Shown piece after piece: positions 6,890 through 13,726 of a stretch of 15,931 nucleotides of DNA. This stretch comes from RGIG2041 sp045652745. GTDB taxonomy: Bacteria; Bacillota; Clostridia; UBA1381; UMGS1253. The stretch spans positions 1 to 15,931 of the forward strand of contig JAZRUW010000021.1 in assembly GCA_045652745.1 (NCBI GenBank), given 5' to 3'. How positions within the stretch are numbered: position 1 is the stretch's first letter; each line of letters begins with the position of its first letter. The notes under the pieces are model-generated. The model made no database searches and was not told the DNA's origin. It worked only from the letters and a program-made list of their open reading frames with translations. Made by a program: the position numbers and the translations under genes.

Positions 6890-6918
6890 AAAAAACGGGC
6901 GAGCACACAGGCTCGCCC
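6890..6918 (-). terminator. Rho-independent terminator of fhs
   Basis: On the minus strand, GGGCGAGC (6918-6911) pairs with GCTCGCCC (6904-6897) around a 6-base loop and is followed by a G and TTTTTT (6895-6890). It lies about 40 bases after the fhs stop codon. Confidence 0.9.
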
Positions 6919-6956
6919 ATTCGTATTGGTGTAATATGCGTTTTGTCGCCGATGAT

Positions 6957-8624
6957 TTAAAACAGACCGCTAATTACGCCGTTTTCATCTACGTCAATTC
7001 TTTCTGCGGCCGGTAATTTTGGCAGACCCGGCATCGTCATAATATCGCCGGTCAGCGCGACGATAAAGCCTGCGCCGGCGGATACCTTTACGTTTCTTAC
7101 GGTGACGGTAAAGTTTTCCGGTGCGCCGAGCTTGGTCATATCATCGGAGAAGCTGTACTGCGTTTTTGCCATACAAATCGGCATTTTATCAAAGCCGAGC
7201 TCGGTCAGCTTTGCAATCTCCTTCTTTGCAGCCGGCGCAAAGGAAACGCCCTTGCCGCCGTAGATGCGGCGCACGATGGTGTCTATCTTTTCTTCGATGG
7301 ACAGCTCGTCCGGATAAGACAAGGTAAAATTGCTTTCCTGCTCGCAAAGGCGAACGATTTCTTCGGCAAGCGCTACGCCGCCTTCGCCGCCCTTTGCCCA
7401 TACCTCGGAAAGAACTACATTTACGCCGAGTGCCTTGCACTTTTCAATCACGAGTTCGATTTCCGCTTCCGTATCGGTCGGGAAACGGTTTACGGCAACG
7501 ACTGCCGGCAGATTGTATACATCCTTGATGTTGGAAACATGTCTGAGCAGATTCGGCAGACCTGCCTCCAAGGCTGCGAGGTTTTCGCCGTTTAAGTCGG
7601 TTTTTGCCACGCCGCCGTGCATCTTTAAAGCACGAATGGTAGCAACCACAACGACCGCCGACGGCTTTAAGCCTGCAAAGCGGCATTTGATGTCCAAAAA
7701 CTTCTGTGCGCCTAAATCCGCACCGAAGCCTGCCTCCGTGATGGCATAATCGCCGAGCTTCATCGCCATTTTGGTGGCAATTACGGAGTTACAGCCGTGT
7801 GCAATATTGGCAAACGGGCCGCCGTGCACGAATGCCGGTGTACCCTCAAGTGTTTGCACGAGGTTCGGTTTGATGGCATCCTTTAACAGGGCGCACATCG
7901 CACCTGCGGCATTTAATTGCCCTGCCGTTACGGGCTGTTCGTCATAGGTATAACCCACGATGATGCGGGAAAGTCTTTCTTTTAAATCGGTGATGGACGA
8001 AGACAGACACAGCACCGCCATAATTTCCGAAGCTACGGTGATGTCATAGCCGTCCTCACGCGGTACGCCGTTCACTCTGCCGCCCAGACCGTCGGTTACA
8101 AAACGGAGCTGACGGTCATTCATATCCACACAGCGCTTCCATGTGATACGTCTCGGGTCGATGTTTAAGGCGTTGCCCTGGTAAATGTGGTTATCGAGCA
8201 TTGCCGCCAGCAGATTGTTTGCCGCACCGATGGCGTGAAAGTCACCGGTAAAGTGCAAATTGATATCTTCCATCGGTACAACCTGTGCAAAGCCGCCGCC
8301 GGCCGCGCCGCCCTTTACGCCGAATACCGGACCGAGGGACGGTTCACGAAGCGCTACAACGACATTTTTGCCGATTTTTCTAAGGCCGTCTGCCAGACCG
8401 ATGGTGGTTGTGGTCTTGCCCTCGCCTGCCGGTGTCGGTGAAATCGCCGTTACCAAAACGAGCTTGCCTTCTTTTTTGTCGCTTTCCTTTAACAGCGACA
8501 AATCCACTTTTGCCTTGTAGTTGCCGTACTGTTCAAGATACTTGTCCGCCACGCCCGCCGTTTCGGCGATTTCTTTGATGTGGCGCATTTGCACGCTCTG
8601 TGCAATTTCAATATCTGTTTTCAT
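6957..8624 (-). CDS. fhs: Formate--tetrahydrofolate ligase
   Basis: The 555-aa protein has the full usual length of Fhs, which joins formate to tetrahydrofolate with ATP to give 10-formyl-THF. The P-loop-like motif TPAGEGKTTTT (about residues 64-74) binds ATP. LREPSLGPVFGVKGGAAGGG, FTGDFHAIGAANNL and EAGFGADLGAQKF are hallmark Fhs segments. It acts in the cytosol and supplies C1 units for purine and fMet-tRNA synthesis. In acetogens it is a step of the Wood-Ljungdahl methyl branch, but no other gene of that pathway is seen here. AGGAGG lies 6-8 bases before the ATG. It is third in a minus-strand operon, 23 bases after the small membrane protein gene, and ends at its own terminator. Confidence 0.97.
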   Translation of the reverse strand: MKTDIEIAQSVQMRHIKEIAETAGVADKYLEQYGNYKAKVDLSLLKESDKKEGKLVLVTAISPTPAGEGKTTTTIGLADGLRKIGKNVVVALREPSLGPVFGVKGGAAGGGFAQVVPMEDINLHFTGDFHAIGAANNLLAAMLDNHIYQGNALNIDPRRITWKRCVDMNDRQLRFVTDGLGGRVNGVPREDGYDITVASEIMAVLCLSSSITDLKERLSRIIVGYTYDEQPVTAGQLNAAGAMCALLKDAIKPNLVQTLEGTPAFVHGGPFANIAHGCNSVIATKMAMKLGDYAITEAGFGADLGAQKFLDIKCRFAGLKPSAVVVVATIRALKMHGGVAKTDLNGENLAALEAGLPNLLRHVSNIKDVYNLPAVVAVNRFPTDTEAEIELVIEKCKALGVNVVLSEVWAKGGEGGVALAEEIVRLCEQESNFTLSYPDELSIEEKIDTIVRRIYGGKGVSFAPAAKKEIAKLTELGFDKMPICMAKTQYSFSDDMTKLGAPENFTVTVRNVKVSAGAGFIVALTGDIMTMPGLPKLPAAERIDVDENGVISGLF

Positions 8625-8647
8625 ATATTTAGCCTCCTTGTCGGCTT

Positions 8648-8995
8648 TTAGTGTCTGATTTTCGATATAATTACGCCGAGGCCGCCTGCCAGAAACGATA
8701 AAATCAAATAATACATGCCGTTAGAATAGATGGACTCTATCGTATACAGATTGCCAAGCAATGCCGGTGCGGCAAACAAAAGCATCACGCAGAGCGGATA
8801 GTACCAGCGAAAGCGGTTATAACCGCATAAAAACGAGGTCACATCCACGACGGCGACATTTAAAAATTGCGAAATCATCTGCACGACGCCCGCGTATTGC
8901 GGCAAAATGACCGCGAAGAGCGGCACACCGCAAAAACAGATAATACACGCAAGTAAATACCATTTCAATTCCTCAATTCTGTCTGTAAAACGCAT
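8648..8995 (-). CDS. Small multi-pass membrane protein of unknown function
   Basis: I do not recognise the family. The 115-aa protein has a short charged N-terminus (MRFTDRIEELKW) and four likely membrane segments, about residues 13-32, 38-58, 66-84 and 91-110. It ends in the basic ISKIRH. Conserved-looking features are the FLCGYNRFRWYYPLCV turn and the glycine-rich FLAGGLGVIISK last helix. Its ATG directly abuts the stop codon of the upstream gene with no spacer, and GGAGTGA inside the end of that gene serves as ribosome binding site, so the two are translationally coupled and may act together. Composition and codon use look like those of its neighbours. Confidence 0.75.
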   Translation of the reverse strand: MRFTDRIEELKWYLLACIICFCGVPLFAVILPQYAGVVQMISQFLNVAVVDVTSFLCGYNRFRWYYPLCVMLLFAAPALLGNLYTIESIYSNGMYYLILSFLAGGLGVIISKIRH

Positions 8996-9688
8996 TTAAT
9001 TCACTCCGTATTTGCTCATATAGTACGCACGCTTGGCGGTTTTTTCGCCCTTGTACGCATTGCGTATTGTGGTTAAAATAGCTTTGTCAGCCCCGATGGC
9101 ACTCAGCTCGGCATCCATCTTGGACAAAAGCGCTTCCACGCGCCCGTCACACTCGCCTTCCAGTGCGGTGAGTTTGCCGGTATAGGCTGCGGCAATGCTC
9201 AACTGCAAAGAGCGGTTGTTTTTGCCGGGGATACGTTTTTGCTTGTATTCGGCGCCGGCCGAAGCAATCAGGCCTTCGATTTTTCCGATGTACTCTGCCT
9301 CCATAGCATACAGCTGTGAGGTATAACGGGAAATGATTTCCTGCTGTTTTTCCGCCGTGGTCGGTATCTTTTTTTCGGGCGTCGGCTCTGCCGACGGTGC
9401 CGCTTCACTGATGATTTTGGCTAAAACCTGCTTTTCGGTCACTTCGCCGCTTTCAATTTGTGCCTTTTCTTCTTCGGTAAAATCACGGATACCGTCCGGA
9501 AAATGCTGTTCGATTTCTTTTTTCAGTGCGATGTCCTGCTCCTGCATTTTTTCGGCAATCTGCTGTGTGTCATGCGTCATCGCCATGCGGAGCGCCGCGA
9601 TATTATCGTGTTGCCACCAGGCGAGCGCCGCAAGCAAAACCAGTAAAACGATAAAAACAATTAAAAGGATTTTCCATGTCTTTTTCAT
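8996..9688 (-). CDS. Membrane-anchored coiled-coil protein of unknown function
   Basis: I do not recognise the family. The 230-aa protein starts with MKKTWK and one hydrophobic helix (about 7-25) ending LAWWQHDN, which fits a signal anchor with the rest outside the cell. Residues about 28-100 are charged and helical (QQIAEKMQEQDIALKKEIEQ), consistent with a coiled coil. A Pro/Ala/Thr linker follows (about 100-115). A second helical region runs to the end and includes ISRYTSQLYAMEAEYIGKIEGL. No catalytic motif is visible. It is the first gene of the operon with the small membrane protein and fhs, behind a good sigma-A promoter. Its translation start overlaps GGTGAT at a normal distance. Confidence 0.78.
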   Translation of the reverse strand: MKKTWKILLIVFIVLLVLLAALAWWQHDNIAALRMAMTHDTQQIAEKMQEQDIALKKEIEQHFPDGIRDFTEEEKAQIESGEVTEKQVLAKIISEAAPSAEPTPEKKIPTTAEKQQEIISRYTSQLYAMEAEYIGKIEGLIASAGAEYKQKRIPGKNNRSLQLSIAAAYTGKLTALEGECDGRVEALLSKMDAELSAIGADKAILTTIRNAYKGEKTAKRAYYMSKYGVN

Positions 9689-9706
9689 ATATAATCACCA
9701 TTATTT

Positions 9707-9736
9707 ATATTAGCACAAACACTATGCATTTGTCAA
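9707..9736 (-). promoter_or_regulatory. Sigma-A promoter of the coiled-coil/membrane/fhs operon
   Basis: Read on the minus strand, the -35 box TTGACA (9736-9731) is perfect. It is followed after 18 bases by TAATAT (9712-9707). The start codon lies about 20 bases beyond at 9688, giving a short leader. This promoter is divergent from the spoVM mini-operon. Confidence 0.7.
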
Positions 9737-9740
9737 TCTT

Positions 9741-9768
9741 TCACACAATGACGGCGCGCGCATATACT
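9741..9768 (+). promoter_or_regulatory. Possible sigma-E-type promoter for the spoVM mini-operon
   Basis: CATATACT (9761-9768) matches the sigma-E -10 consensus CATACAHT at seven of eight positions. A weak -35-like TCACACA (9741-9747) lies 13 bases upstream. The spacing is roughly right, but the -35 is poor. SpoVM is known to be made in the mother cell under sigma-E, so the location is sensible. Confidence 0.35.
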
Positions 9769-9789
9769 GAAACTGTGGAGGTGGCGCGG

Positions 9790-9939
9790 ATGGGTTGTTT
9801 TATTCGCTATGCCGTATGGGCGCTCATTGCCATCAGCATCGGTATTACGATAGCGCTGCTGTATGCGCCGGCGCTGATTGCGGGTGTGGAAGCCATTTTA
9901 ATCATTCTTTTGTGCCTGCTGATTGCGTGCAAAAAATAA
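9790..9939 (+). CDS. 49-residue membrane protein upstream of spoVM
   Basis: I chose ATG 9790 because GGAGGTG (about 9777-9783) lies 6-7 bases before it. The longer frame from 9676 has no ribosome binding site and would start upstream of the likely promoter. The 49-aa product (MGCFIRYAVWALIAISIGIT...) has one or two hydrophobic helices, about residues 6-25 and 28-46, and ends in CKK. It lies 12 bases before spoVM on the same strand and before a shared terminator, so the two are very likely cotranscribed. That suggests, but does not prove, a role in the forespore or mother-cell membrane during sporulation. I do not recognise the family. Confidence 0.65.
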   Translation: MGCFIRYAVWALIAISIGITIALLYAPALIAGVEAILIILLCLLIACKK

Positions 9940-9951
9940 AGGGGGATTTTT

Positions 9952-10020
9952 ATGAAAATCATTGTCTGGAAAATGCCGAAATTCTTAGCGGGAATTACAA
10001 AAGCGATTTTAAAAATTTAA
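9952..10020 (+). CDS. spoVM: Stage V sporulation protein M (SpoVM), 22 residues
   Basis: This tiny gene begins ATG AAA and ends TAA, with AGGGGG about 6 bases upstream of the start. The peptide reads MKIIVWKMPKFLAGI and continues with seven more residues (TKAILKI). It aligns without gaps with Bacillus subtilis SpoVM, which starts MKFYTIKLPKFLGGI. Met1, Lys2, Lys7, Pro9, Lys10, Phe11, Leu12, Gly14 and Ile15 are shared, as are Ala18 and Leu20. SpoVM is a 26-residue amphipathic helix that recognises the convex forespore outer membrane and recruits SpoIVA to start coat assembly. Pro9, important for that recognition, is kept. The present peptide is four residues shorter at the C-terminus. The match makes the organism a likely endospore former. 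The call rests on my recall of the B. subtilis sequence. Confidence 0.87.
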   Translation: MKIIVWKMPKFLAGITKAILKI

Positions 10021-10023
10021 TCA

Positions 10024-10056
10024 AAAAACCTCGCGGCTGCAGGCTGCGAGGTTTTT
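10024..10056. terminator. Bidirectional terminator between spoVM and the M23 peptidase gene
   Basis: AAAAACCTCGC (10024-10034) pairs with GCGAGGTTTTT (10046-10056) around a short GC loop region. Plus-strand TTTTTATTTT ends the spoVM transcript, and minus-strand GGTTTTTTGA ends the convergent peptidase transcript, whose stop codon is at 10060. Confidence 0.92.
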
Positions 10057-10059
10057 ATT

Positions 10060-12048
10060 TTAGAAAATATAACTGTACGGATTTAATAACTTGCCGTTGT
10101 AGTAAAGCTCGAAGTGGCAATGGTTGCCCGTGGAGTTACCCGTTGAGCCCATGTAAGCGATAACTTCGCCTTTGTTGACCGCCTGACCGACCTTTACAAT
10201 GATGCGGCTGTTGTGACCGTAGTAGGAAATATAGCCGTTTTGGTGGTCGAGTTTTACCAGTCGGCCGAAGCCTGTATTATCCCAACCGGCATAGGTCACA
10301 CGACCGTTGTCGGCGGCGCGAATCGGCGTGCCGTAGGAGTTGGCAATATCAATGCCCTTGTGGTAGCCGCTGCGGCGCGTGCCGAAGTATGAGGAAATCG
10401 TACCCGAGCACGGACGGATGAAGCTGCCCGTACCGTAGCCCTTCGGCGGCTCTTTGGTGCCGACTTTTTTAATCTGGGTGACGGGCTCTTTGGTGATGCT
10501 TTCTTCCACGATATCGCGGCGCACTTCAAGGCCGTTGACCTTTACAATGTCCGCTGTTACGTGGCGTTCGCCGTCTTCACCCTTTTGCGCAATCACGGTT
10601 TTGCCGCGATACAGGTCTTCGGTTTCAATCACCTCGGTGGTGTAGTCAATATCTTCATCGTATTCTACGCGTCGCAGTGTTGTAACGGTTACGGCCGGGT
10701 CGTAGGCCATGACGCGCAGGGTTTCGCCGATATCAATGCTTTCGGCGGCGCTCGGATTTAAACTGATTAAGTCTTCCACCGATGTAGAGAAATTGCGAGC
10801 GATTGCCCAGAGCGTATCGCCCGAGCGCACGGTGTATTCGCCTTCTTTTTTCTGTGTGCCGTTTAAGATGTTGAGCGCCTCGCCCACATCACACAAAAGC
10901 GTGACCGGTGCGCGCTCGTTGCGCACGGTCAGCGGTACGCTGGTTGAAAACTGCACATCGGCATCGCCGCCGGTGTAGAAAAGTTCGAATTCTGTCAGCA
11001 CGTTGTTTGCCGCCTCGGCAGAACCGACGGCGCAAACCGGCGTTTCGCCCGCGTAAATCACGTGCATTTCCAGCATTTTGTCGCTGAGCGCGTAAATCGC
11101 ACTGCGCAACTCGGCTTCCGGCGTATACTTATCTTTTACGATAATACGCGGTGATACGGAAATTTTGTGGTCAATTTTTTCGTCCGCGCCGAAATTGAGT
11201 TCCAGCACATTGTTGATTTCCGTAACTACGGCCTCACATTGCGCCTTATCCTTGACTAAACCGACATACTGCCCGTTGACGCGTGCGGCATAGGCAAAGG
11301 AGAAATTGGCGGTAAAGGTTGCTACCAAAATGAGCGCACCGAGCACGGAGGCGAATACGGCACCGGCCTTTCGGTTGCTCTCGCTTTTCGCATAGTTGAT
11401 AAAACTGCGGGTTGCCTCGGCAAAATTTGTTTTGCGTACGCTTGCATCCCTTGCAGGTGTCGGCGGTGTTTGCACGTCCGGCGCTGCAGTTTCTTCGGGT
11501 GCGATGCTTTCTTCCTCTACCGTTTCCGACTGCACGGTGTTTTCCGCTAAAGCGACGGAAAGAGTACCAGCTTCTTCCGCTTCGGGTACGAACACCGTTT
11601 CCTTGAGCGGCGTGTCCTGCGCGGTAATTTTATCTAAGGTTTCGTGAAATTTCGCCGGCGGCGCAGGTTCCACGACCGTTTCCGTCTGTACGGTAACGGT
11701 CGGCTGCGCCTCGGCATAGGCGCCGTAAACGCTCTGGTGCGCCTTTTCGCGGATTTCACGCATAATATCTTCTTTGGATATGGTCTTTGCCGCGCTTTTT
11801 TGCGGCACCGGTGTATAGCGCGGTGCATCCTCGGTTGCTTCAAAGGTCTGCACCTGTGAAACGAAGCTTTCCTGCGGCGGTTTTGATGTTGTACCGCCTT
11901 CGCGCTTTTGACGCAAAATGTCCTTTAAATCCGTTACACCGATTTCCACGGTCGTAAACTGCGCGGATTCCTGCGGCGCAGGTCTATGTTTCCCGCTGTG
12001 CGGTTTTTTGGTAAAAGCATCGAATAAATGCGGCTTTTTCTCGCCCAT
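10060..12048 (-). CDS. Membrane-anchored M23 peptidase with LysM and G5 domains
   Basis: The 662-aa protein cleaves or remodels peptidoglycan outside the cell. Residues 1-227 form a long cytoplasmic tail rich in Glu, Thr and Pro. One membrane helix follows (about 228-253). The outer part holds an unassigned domain (255-400), a LysM cell-wall-binding domain (404-447, YTVRSGDTLWAIA), a G5-like domain (about 452-530) and an M23 endopeptidase (about 545-660). By analogy with LytM, His563, Asp567 and His645 bind zinc and His612 and His643 are catalytic. All are present, so it should be active. The ribosome binding site AGGGGTGA precedes the ATG, and a sigma-A promoter lies at 12103-12131. It ends next to the spoVM terminator but is on the opposite strand, so a sporulation role is not implied. 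The large cytoplasmic tail is unusual for the family. Confidence 0.93.
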   Translation of the reverse strand: MGEKKPHLFDAFTKKPHSGKHRPAPQESAQFTTVEIGVTDLKDILRQKREGGTTSKPPQESFVSQVQTFEATEDAPRYTPVPQKSAAKTISKEDIMREIREKAHQSVYGAYAEAQPTVTVQTETVVEPAPPAKFHETLDKITAQDTPLKETVFVPEAEEAGTLSVALAENTVQSETVEEESIAPEETAAPDVQTPPTPARDASVRKTNFAEATRSFINYAKSESNRKAGAVFASVLGALILVATFTANFSFAYAARVNGQYVGLVKDKAQCEAVVTEINNVLELNFGADEKIDHKISVSPRIIVKDKYTPEAELRSAIYALSDKMLEMHVIYAGETPVCAVGSAEAANNVLTEFELFYTGGDADVQFSTSVPLTVRNERAPVTLLCDVGEALNILNGTQKKEGEYTVRSGDTLWAIARNFSTSVEDLISLNPSAAESIDIGETLRVMAYDPAVTVTTLRRVEYDEDIDYTTEVIETEDLYRGKTVIAQKGEDGERHVTADIVKVNGLEVRRDIVEESITKEPVTQIKKVGTKEPPKGYGTGSFIRPCSGTISSYFGTRRSGYHKGIDIANSYGTPIRAADNGRVTYAGWDNTGFGRLVKLDHQNGYISYYGHNSRIIVKVGQAVNKGEVIAYMGSTGNSTGNHCHFELYYNGKLLNPYSYIF

Positions 12049-12102
12049 CGGGTCACCCCTTTCCGGTAATTGAGCTTCAATTGTTACAAAATTATTAAAT
12101 AC

Positions 12103-12131
12103 ATTTTATAGAAAAACTGCCTCAAAGTCAA
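12103..12131 (-). promoter_or_regulatory. Sigma-A promoter of the M23 peptidase gene
   Basis: On the minus strand, TTGACT (12131-12126) is followed after 17 bases by TAAAAT (12108-12103). The start codon at 12048 is about 50 bases downstream of the expected transcription start. Confidence 0.65.
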
Positions 12132-12194
12132 GTCCTGACCGAAAAAAACTGCAAAAAAGCACCAAAAGCGGTCGACAAATTGTTAAAGAATTTT

Positions 12195-12212
12195 TGCGCG
12201 CGCGTATATATA
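12195..12212. other. 18-base alternating purine-pyrimidine tract
   Basis: T followed by (GC)n and (TA)n repeats makes an unbroken alternating tract between the two divergent promoters. It shares 12 of 13 bases (GCGCGCGTATATA, 12198-12210) with GCGCGCGCATATA at 9754-9766 in the other divergent region. It could be a Z-DNA-prone or regulatory site, but the function is unknown. Confidence 0.4.
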
Positions 12213-12294
12213 GAATGCGGAAGACAACGGCGTTTGTGGTCAAAAATGACGAAAGCGCAACTTGAAAATGTAAACGAATTGTAAATTTTACATA

Positions 12295-12323
12295 TTGCTT
12301 TTTGAAAAAAATTGTTGTATACT
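12295..12323 (+). promoter_or_regulatory. Sigma-A promoter of the glycosyltransferase gene
   Basis: TTGCTT (12295-12300) and TATACT (12318-12323) are spaced by 17 bases. Transcription should start near 12330, about 65 bases before the ATG at 12395. The surrounding 12132-12294 stretch is AT-rich apart from the alternating tract and holds no gene that I can support. Confidence 0.65.
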
Positions 12324-12394
12324 CCATTGTGGACTTATAGGGAAATGGGAAGACGGCCGCAGAGCGGCGGAATATGAAAAGGAGCGATTGAAGA

Positions 12395-13657
12395 ATGCCG
12401 GATGTAGTTTTGGATGCACTCAACGTATTCACGATGGTGTTGCAGATTGCAGCGCTTGCCATCACAATGTACTACTTTGTCATCGGTATTTTCGGATTTA
12501 TTCCGAAAAAGGAAAAGGAAGTCACGGAAGAGAAAACCAATACATTTGCGCTTTTGGTAGCGGCGCACGACGAGGAAATGGTCATTGCCAATATGGTAGA
12601 CAGCCTTGCCGCGCTCAACTATCCGCGCGAAGCGTATGATATTTTTGTAATTGCGGACAACTGCACGGACGCAACGGCGCAGATTGCGCGCGACCACGGT
12701 GCGCTCGTGCATGAGCGTTTTGACACCACACAGCGCGGCAAGGGCTTTGCGCTCGAGTGGATGTTTGAAAAGATTTTTAATATGGAGAAAAAGTACGACT
12801 ATATCGGTATTTTCGATGCCGACAACTTAGTGGACAAAGATTTTCTCTTTGAAATGAACAAGCAGATTAACAAGGGTTACCGCGTGGTACAGGGTTATGT
12901 GGATTCTAAAAATCCGTTTGACTCCTGGATTACCTGCGCCTACTCGTTTTCGTTCTGGTCTGTCAGCCGCGTATTCCAGCTTGCGCGCCACAACCTCGGC
13001 CTTTCGTGCCAGCTTTCCGGTACGGGCTTTGTTATGGCAACCGAACTGTTAAAGAAGCTCGGCTGGGGCGCAACCTGTCTTACGGAGGACATGGAATTTA
13101 CCATGAAGCTCGCGCTCAACGATGAAAAAGTAGGTTGGTCGCACAAAGCGGTTATCTATGATGAAAAGCCGGTGGGCTTAAAGGCAAGCTGGAAGCAGAG
13201 AAAGCGCTGGATGCAGGGCCATGCCGACGTGGCGAGCCGCTTCTTCGGTAAGCTCATAAAAAAGGCCTTTACGGAAAAGAAAATGATGTGCTTTGACTGC
13301 GCAGTATACCTCATTCAGCCGGCGCGTGTTATCGCCAGCGGTCTGGTAACGCTGTTTGCCTGGCTGCAGATTGCATATCCGGACGGTAATGTCGGCTTTT
13401 TCCAGATGAGTTATCTGTTTACCCCGATTGTATGGAACACATTTGTTGTGCTTCAGATGATGTATATGCCGATTGTTATCGCATACGAAAGAAAAGAATT
13501 TACCTTAAGAATGTTTTGGGGTTACCTGACCTTTATGGTATATAATCTTACATGGATTCCGATTACCATTCAGGGCATTATCGATAAAAATAAGACGGAA
13601 TGGTCGCACACAAAGCACACCCGTCAGATTTCCATCGACGAATTCAACAGAAAATAA
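12395..13657 (+). CDS. Family 2 processive-type glycosyltransferase (membrane)
   Basis: The 420-aa protein is an integral membrane GT2 enzyme. A first membrane helix (about 10-34) precedes a GT-A domain. The D,D,D,QxxRW signature is complete: Asp88 in IADNCTD, the DxD motif FDADN (Asp141, Asp143), TED (Asp232, likely catalytic base) and QRKRW (268-272). Three or more membrane helices follow (about 303-326, 338-364 and 374-396). This signature is typical of polysaccharide synthases such as cellulose or hyaluronan synthases, so an extracellular polysaccharide or glycolipid product is likely. Donor and product cannot be read from the sequence. The ribosome binding site AAAGGAG lies about 11 bases before the ATG. 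It has its own promoter and terminator and no other polysaccharide genes beside it. Confidence 0.9.
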   Translation: MPDVVLDALNVFTMVLQIAALAITMYYFVIGIFGFIPKKEKEVTEEKTNTFALLVAAHDEEMVIANMVDSLAALNYPREAYDIFVIADNCTDATAQIARDHGALVHERFDTTQRGKGFALEWMFEKIFNMEKKYDYIGIFDADNLVDKDFLFEMNKQINKGYRVVQGYVDSKNPFDSWITCAYSFSFWSVSRVFQLARHNLGLSCQLSGTGFVMATELLKKLGWGATCLTEDMEFTMKLALNDEKVGWSHKAVIYDEKPVGLKASWKQRKRWMQGHADVASRFFGKLIKKAFTEKKMMCFDCAVYLIQPARVIASGLVTLFAWLQIAYPDGNVGFFQMSYLFTPIVWNTFVVLQMMYMPIVIAYERKEFTLRMFWGYLTFMVYNLTWIPITIQGIIDKNKTEWSHTKHTRQISIDEFNRK

Positions 13658-13663
13658 TTATGC

Positions 13664-13689
13664 AAAAAACCCGCAGTTTGCGGGTTTTT
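13664..13689 (+). terminator. Rho-independent terminator after the glycosyltransferase gene
   Basis: CCCGCA (13670-13675) pairs with TGCGGG (13679-13684) around a 3-base loop. It is extended by AAAAA on the left and TTTTT (13685-13689) on the right. Confidence 0.9.
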
Positions 13690-13726
13690 GCGTATGCGAA
13701 AACTGCAGAAGACAGGAGGATTTTAC

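Noticed and set aside
9676..9789. Upstream extension of the 49-aa gene to ATG 9676
   Set aside because: That start lacks a ribosome binding site, overlaps the divergent gene's 5' end and lies upstream of the likely promoter. ATG 9790 has a good GGAGGTG.
13688..13726. Longer start for the DJ-1 protein
   Set aside because: The ATG is inside the terminator of the previous gene, whereas AGGAGG directly precedes ATG 13727 and the protein family begins there.
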